Of a stretch of DNA of 64,000 nt, positions 60,652 through 64,000 are shown in pieces (position 1 is the stretch's first letter; each line of letters begins with the position of its first letter). Under the pieces are notes generated by a model, which worked only from the letters and a program-made list of their open reading frames with translations, ran no database searches and had not been told where the DNA came from. A program made the translations under genes and the position numbers. The DNA is from Jiulongibacter sediminis. Lineage in GTDB: Bacteria > Bacteroidota > Bacteroidia > Cytophagales > Spirosomataceae. The DNA lies in assembly GCF_001306455.1 (NCBI RefSeq), contig NZ_LGTQ01000006.1, positions 186,001-250,000 on the forward strand, written 5' to 3'.

Positions 60652-61092
60652 TTATTTGTAAGAAGCCACCACCGGTACCAAAGGCTCGCGGGTAGGGTCA
60701 TCTTTGAGAAGCATTAGTTTTTTGTCAAACTCATAATTTTGGGGCGAGAGCCCGTTGCATCGTGTCAGCCGGTCCATCGTCATGAGCCCACCCTTAATCA
60801 TCCCGTGTGATTTTATGGCTAAAATGCCATATTCTGAACATGAGGGAGTGAATGTACAAACCGTCAAATCCTGCGAAGAAAAGAAGGTTTTGTAGAAGAG
60901 AAACAACCCGGAAAAAGCCGTCTGGAGCTCGTTCTGATTATTCTGAGCCTGCCAGTACGTCTTTTTTATGTTTCCGTCTTCCAGCATGTTTCGGTACAGG
61001 TTAGTACGCTTTCCGGAAGACTGAGCCATGCTATTTCCGCATAGCAGCAGACTTAGTAATAGGAATACGATACCTGTATATTTCATCTTCAT
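60652..61092 (-). CDS. YidD-domain protein with N-terminal signal peptide
   Basis: 146 residues. It has an apparent signal peptide (MKMKYTGIVFLLLSLLLCGNSMAQ) before about 35 linker residues and then the YidD core: FYKTFFSSQDLTVCTFTPSCSEYGILAIKSHGMIKGGLMTMDRLTRCN, with three conserved Cys. Normal YidD is a cytoplasmic peripheral membrane protein that aids insertion through YidC; a cleavable export signal would place this one across the membrane, so the function may differ. It overlaps the LolA-like gene upstream by 62 bases and starts a series of TPR/membrane genes. Confidence 0.82.
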   Translation of the reverse strand: MKMKYTGIVFLLLSLLLCGNSMAQSSGKRTNLYRNMLEDGNIKKTYWQAQNNQNELQTAFSGLFLFYKTFFSSQDLTVCTFTPSCSEYGILAIKSHGMIKGGLMTMDRLTRCNGLSPQNYEFDKKLMLLKDDPTREPLVPVVASYK

Positions 61093-61759
61093 CTTGCTGG
61101 TCTATAACAATGTTTTTGTAAGTAGTTTGTTGTAAATTTTTCTCTCCATCTGCTCCGTAACTGATCATGGTGACCTCCGTAGGAAACTCAACACCCTTGA
61201 CATTGACATACTTTTTAAAAAACTGGCGGCTTACCATTCGCCCATCTTTATCATAGAAAATCATGGCATCAAGCCTACGGTTTTTCTTCAGCATTTTAAT
61301 GTCCCCAAAGAGCTCTCTGAGCTTAGCGTCTGTGGGCGTCCAAGTCGTCAATACGCCGTCTGCAGTTTTCTCAACACTCTCAATTTTATAGATAGACGGT
61401 TCATCCTTTTTTGCCGTAAGGCCATAATCAGAAAGCTTCCCGGTAAGAGCCAGATGAAAAACTGTAAATTCAGGCATGAGTACGGTTTGACTTCTGCTTT
61501 TGAGTAGACCCGCCTTGTCAATGGTGTACAATGTTGTATCCTGAATAATCAGGTTCTCTTTCTCGGGGAAATTTAGTGTGTAAACGATTTTCTTGTAGAT
61601 TTTATCATAATACACTTTGCCCATGGTCAGTCGGTATTTGCCATCAGCAAGTTTGTCTTTGACGGAAACGTCTGCCCGAAAACGATAAAATTGTTGAGCA
61701 ACAGCCGGGGAGGCTGTTACCGAAAGAAAGAGTAAAATTATTAAGCTTAACTTTTTCAT
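61031..61759 (-). CDS. LolA/LolB-like outer-membrane lipoprotein carrier-type protein
   Basis: 242 residues. A signal peptide (MKKLSLIILLFLSVTASPAVAQ) precedes a beta-rich domain like the half-barrel of LolA-type sorting proteins: FRADVSVKDKLADGKYRLTMGKVYYDKIYKKIVYTLNFPEK, DGVLTTWTPTDAKLRELFG, RLDAMIFYDKDGRMVSRQFFKKYVNVKG and FPTEVTMISYGADGEKNLQQTTYKNIVI. It probably carries a lipid or lipoprotein through the periplasm. It overlaps the start of the YidD gene and is the first of this minus-strand operon, right after a terminator. Confidence 0.75.
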   Translation of the reverse strand: MKKLSLIILLFLSVTASPAVAQQFYRFRADVSVKDKLADGKYRLTMGKVYYDKIYKKIVYTLNFPEKENLIIQDTTLYTIDKAGLLKSRSQTVLMPEFTVFHLALTGKLSDYGLTAKKDEPSIYKIESVEKTADGVLTTWTPTDAKLRELFGDIKMLKKNRRLDAMIFYDKDGRMVSRQFFKKYVNVKGVEFPTEVTMISYGADGEKNLQQTTYKNIVIDQQDEDEIYRYRIPITKSAAMRK

Positions 61760-61768
61760 GAATATGGA

Positions 61769-61806
61769 AAAACAAAGCCCAAACTATAAAAATAGCCTGG
61801 GCTTTT
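61769..61806 (-). terminator. Terminator of the small membrane protein gene
   Basis: On the minus strand AAAGCCCA and TGGGCTTT pair around GGCTATTTTTATAG-type sequence, followed by GTTTTT. It lies between the gene ending at 61830 and the LolA-like start, so the latter needs its own promoter. Confidence 0.75.
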
Positions 61807-61829
61807 CAAGAATGTCCTTTTGAGAATCC

Positions 61830-62279
61830 TTAGAAACCGATACCGGTTCCCCAGATAGCACCGTAAAGAACAACGTAGAAAATTATGTAAGCACCAGCTG
61901 TTACTAAACAACCGATTAACGCTTTTTTCGTTTGTTCCTTATCCTGATCTGTAAGAACATATACTAAAATTACACCAAGAAGTGTAAGTACACATCCCCA
62001 CCAGAAAGCCGGAATACCTAATGGAAGATCAGCGGCAGCTAAAGCACCAGCTGTATCAGCACTTAGTTCAATACCTGAAACAAGGTCAGAGTTTTCAGCC
62101 TGAAGTTCTTCAAGCGTTACATCGCTCTCCTGAACATACTTTTCAATTTTGTTAAGCTGATCAAATTCAGCAGCGATTTCCTCTTCATTCAGTGTAAACG
62201 CCTCAGGCTGTGGTTCTGTGGCCATTGCAAAGGTCATTGTCAGACAAAGAACAGAAAGGATTGATAAAAGTTTTCTCAT
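61830..62279 (-). CDS. Small exported membrane protein of unknown function
   Basis: 149 residues from the ATG at 62279 (MRKLLSILSVLCLTMTFAMA, a signal peptide); the frame is open to 62312 with another ATG. The mature part has an acidic helix (EEEIAAEFDQLNKIEKYVQES DVTLEEL, split here), an Ala-rich stretch, then two hydrophobic helices: FWWGCVLTLLGVILVYVLTDQ and ALIGCLVTAGAYIIFYVVLYG. I do not recognise the family by name; similar small proteins are widespread in Bacteroidota. It is followed by a clear terminator and has 193 bases of non-coding sequence upstream, where I see nothing else. Confidence 0.7.
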   Translation of the reverse strand: MRKLLSILSVLCLTMTFAMATEPQPEAFTLNEEEIAAEFDQLNKIEKYVQESDVTLEELQAENSDLVSGIELSADTAGALAAADLPLGIPAFWWGCVLTLLGVILVYVLTDQDKEQTKKALIGCLVTAGAYIIFYVVLYGAIWGTGIGF

Positions 62280-62472
62280 GGTCGATAATGATAAAAGGTT
62301 AATAATGATCAAACAATAATAGACTAATAAATTGATAATTCAAATAACGATGAGCCAAACCTTCTGAAGGTTTTGATTCGTACAAATCAAATGAAATAGC
62401 TGTAATTTACAGGATGTCAATCCTCAAAAAAGACAGAGAATTTTATTTTACGGGAGAACATTCTGTTGAATC

Positions 62473-63123
62473 ATGAAAAAGTACCATCATTCCTTTCAAA
62501 ACCTAGGTCAAATCGCCTCAAAAGCAACTTCTCTCCTTGAAACGAGCCAGAAAAGAAGGTCTGTCAGAGATTTTTCAACCGAACCTGTTGACCAGCAAAT
62601 TATTGAAAATCTCATTCTTACTGCTGCCACCGCACCCAGTGGAGCCAATATGCAGCCCTGGACTTTCTGTGCAGTTTCTGACCCTGTAATCAAACAAAAA
62701 ATCAGAGAAGCAGCAGAGAAAGAAGAAAAGGAAGGCTATCAAAACCGAATGAATGAAGAATGGCTGAAAGATCTTGAGCCTTTTGAGACCAACTGGCAAA
62801 AGCCTTTTCTGGAAGACGCTCCCTGGCTGATCATTGTATTCAAACAATCATATGGCCAAAAATCTGACGGTGGCAAAAAGCAACACTATTATGTCAATGA
62901 AAGCGTTGGCATCGCCTGTGGTTTATTGATCAACGCCATTCATCAATGCGGATTGGTTACGCTAACCCATACACCAAGCCCTATGAATTTTTTGAGTCAG
63001 GTTTTAAACCGACCCTCCAACGAAAAGCCCTTCCTTCTTTTGCCTGTTGGTTACCCGGCAGAAAATGCAATGGTTCCTGAGATTCCAAAAAAGACAAAAG
63101 ACGAGCTGATCGTTTGGTACTGA
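62473..63123 (+). CDS. Nitroreductase-family flavoprotein resembling iodotyrosine deiodinase
   Basis: 216 residues with an FMN-dependent nitroreductase fold: [13 protein letters not shown] and [16 protein letters not shown] bind FMN. Unusually, the sequence from [12 protein letters not shown] to [23 protein letters not shown] aligns with iodotyrosine deiodinase. The Glu/Tyr/Lys triad that holds the zwitterion of halotyrosine in mammalian IYD is present at Glu85, Tyr89 and Lys110 with the same spacing. It may therefore reductively dehalogenate halotyrosines, as a Haliscomenobacter homologue does; reduction of another substrate is not excluded. It is a single gene followed by prfA. Confidence 0.85.
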   Translation: MKKYHHSFQNLGQIASKATSLLETSQKRRSVRDFSTEPVDQQIIENLILTAATAPSGANMQPWTFCAVSDPVIKQKIREAAEKEEKEGYQNRMNEEWLKDLEPFETNWQKPFLEDAPWLIIVFKQSYGQKSDGGKKQHYYVNESVGIACGLLINAIHQCGLVTLTHTPSPMNFLSQVLNRPSNEKPFLLLPVGYPAENAMVPEIPKKTKDELIVWY

Positions 63124-63140
63124 AAAAGGGTGTAAATTTG
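63113..63140 (+). promoter_or_regulatory. Promoter of prfA
   Basis: TAAATTTG (63133-63140) is a perfect TAnnTTTG box, with TTTG at 63113-63116 as a -33 element 16 bases before it. Together they give a start near 63146 and a leader of about 22 bases. The -33 element lies inside the end of the deiodinase-like gene. Confidence 0.6.
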
Positions 63141-63167
63141 CACTCTATTTCAACTGCGGGAATTTAT

Positions 63168-64000
63168 ATGCTGGAGCAATTAGAAGCCATTAAAGAGCGA
63201 TTTAACGAGGTGTCTCAACAAATAGGGATGCCTGAGGTGGTCTCTGATATGGCCAAGTTTAAGAAGATCAGTAAAGAATATAAGGATCTGGAGAAGATCG
63301 TAAATGAATACAAAAAATACAGAGAAGTCTTAGATAACCTGGCAGGAGCCAAGGAAATTCTCAATACTGAGAAAGACGAAGAGCTGCGTGAAATGGCCAA
63401 AGAGGAAATTGACGAGCTGGAGCCTCAAAAGGAAGAAATGGAAGAGACATTGAAAGAAATGTTGATTCCAAAAGACCCGAATGACGAGAAAAATGCCATT
63501 CTGGAAATTCGTGCCGGAGCCGGTGGCGACGAAGCCTCAATCTTCGCAGGCGACTTGTTCAGAATGTATCAGCGTTTTGTGGAAACTCAGCCGGGATGGA
63601 GCATGAGTATCATGGATATCAATGAAGGCTCTTCTGGTGGTTATAAAGAAATAATTGCTGAGGTAACCGGCGAAGAGGTTTATGGTAAACTAAAGTTTGA
63701 ATCCGGAGTACACCGGGTTCAGCGTGTGCCGGCCACTGAGTCTCAGGGGAGAGTTCATACCTCCGCTGCTTCCGTGGCGGTTTTGCCGGAGGCAGATGAA
63801 GTAGACTTTCAACTCAACATGGGCGATATCAAAAAGGATACGTTCAGAGCATCTGGTGCGGGTGGACAGCACGTAAACAAAACAGAATCTGCCATTCGAC
63901 TTACGCATATTCCTACCGGAACTGTAGTGGAATGTCAGGACGGCCGCTCTCAGCATCAAAATTATGACAAAGCCTTAACCGTTTTACGATCAAGACTTTA
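63168..64000 (+). CDS. prfA: Peptide chain release factor 1, N-terminal part (truncated by window end)
   Basis: 277 codons are visible from ATG 63168 and the frame is open at the window edge; the full protein is usually about 360 residues. [24 protein letters not shown] starts the helical domain 1. [23 protein letters not shown] follows, as does [15 protein letters not shown]. The GGQ loop is intact in [17 protein letters not shown], and [27 protein letters not shown] matches RF1, including the PxT-type anticodon-like site PATE. It releases finished peptides at UAA and UAG stops. Promoter-like boxes lie at 63113-63140. Confidence 0.96.
   Translation, partial: MLEQLEAIKERFNEVSQQIGMPEVVSDMAKFKKISKEYKDLEKIVNEYKKYREVLDNLAGAKEILNTEKDEELREMAKEEIDELEPQKEEMEETLKEMLIPKDPNDEKNAILEIRAGAGGDEASIFAGDLFRMYQRFVETQPGWSMSIMDINEGSSGGYKEIIAEVTGEEVYGKLKFESGVHRVQRVPATESQGRVHTSAASVAVLPEADEVDFQLNMGDIKKDTFRASGAGGQHVNKTESAIRLTHIPTGTVVECQDGRSQHQNYDKALTVLRSRL

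Noticed and set aside
1-64000. tRNA, rRNA and CRISPR
   Set aside because: No cloverleaf-type sequences, conserved rRNA blocks or regularly spaced direct repeats were seen by eye.

Overview
The window comes from a free-living member of the Bacteroidota, most likely the Cytophagales or a near relative. The evidence is a GldB-type gliding lipoprotein end, giant secreted GEVED/Asp-box proteins, a LytTR regulator joined to a membrane acyltransferase, YidD and TPR genes of Bacteroidota type, promoter boxes of the Bacteroidota form TAnnTTTG, almost no Shine-Dalgarno sequences, and a RAYT transposase with REP-like palindromes. There are no rRNA or tRNA genes and no CRISPR array. Most of the window is chromosomal housekeeping with a few accessory islands. 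No gene-free stretch reaches 300 bases.

Layout. 1-4136: end of gldB, an MsbA-like ABC exporter, a Fur-family regulator and engB packed head to tail, then a ROK kinase. 4140-10800: a lipoprotein, an outer-membrane-type protein, a cytochrome c/sugar dehydrogenase, an EamA transporter, a Ser/Arg-rich exported protein, and a RAYT gene set among palindromic repeats. 10929-15756: a sugar oxidation operon (gluconate-dehydrogenase-3-like small subunit, GMC oxidoreductase, sugar isomerase/epimerase lipoprotein, TolB-like propeller), which fits 3-keto-sugar chemistry. 15838-20553: an A+T-rich accessory island (see below). 20574-33908: 2OG oxygenase, WbsX-like protein, acyltransferase plus LytTR regulator, GDP-fucose synthase, RNase R, a PaaE-like reductase and asd. 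34087-41596: two tandem giant secreted paralogues. 41698-50725: TauE/SafE, folate cyclo-ligase, serS, DinB, aspartokinase, ribH, a TPR protein, pdhA and recF. 51358-59018: a molybdenum cofactor region (moeA, xdhC, ModE-like, DUF2490, TauE, moaD, moaE, mobA-like, moaC) interrupted by a RelE/ParE toxin-antitoxin pair. 59031-64000: TPR/membrane genes with yidD, a LolA-like protein, an iodotyrosine-deiodinase-like nitroreductase, and the start of prfA.

The most interesting region is 15838-20553. It encodes a thymidylate-synthase homologue whose pyrimidine-selecting Asn is replaced by Asp, as in dCMP hydroxymethylase. Overlapping it are a uracil-DNA-glycosylase-like protein and a protein resembling clade-3 alpha-glutamyl/putrescinyl-thymine pyrophosphorylases. 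A dNMP-kinase-like protein with an altered P-loop lies nearby, and between them on the other strand are an HTH-ImmA/IrrE protease and an unknown partner. Together they look like an uncharacterised modified-nucleotide or DNA-base-modification system, possibly for defence. This is inference from motifs and gene order; no search was run.
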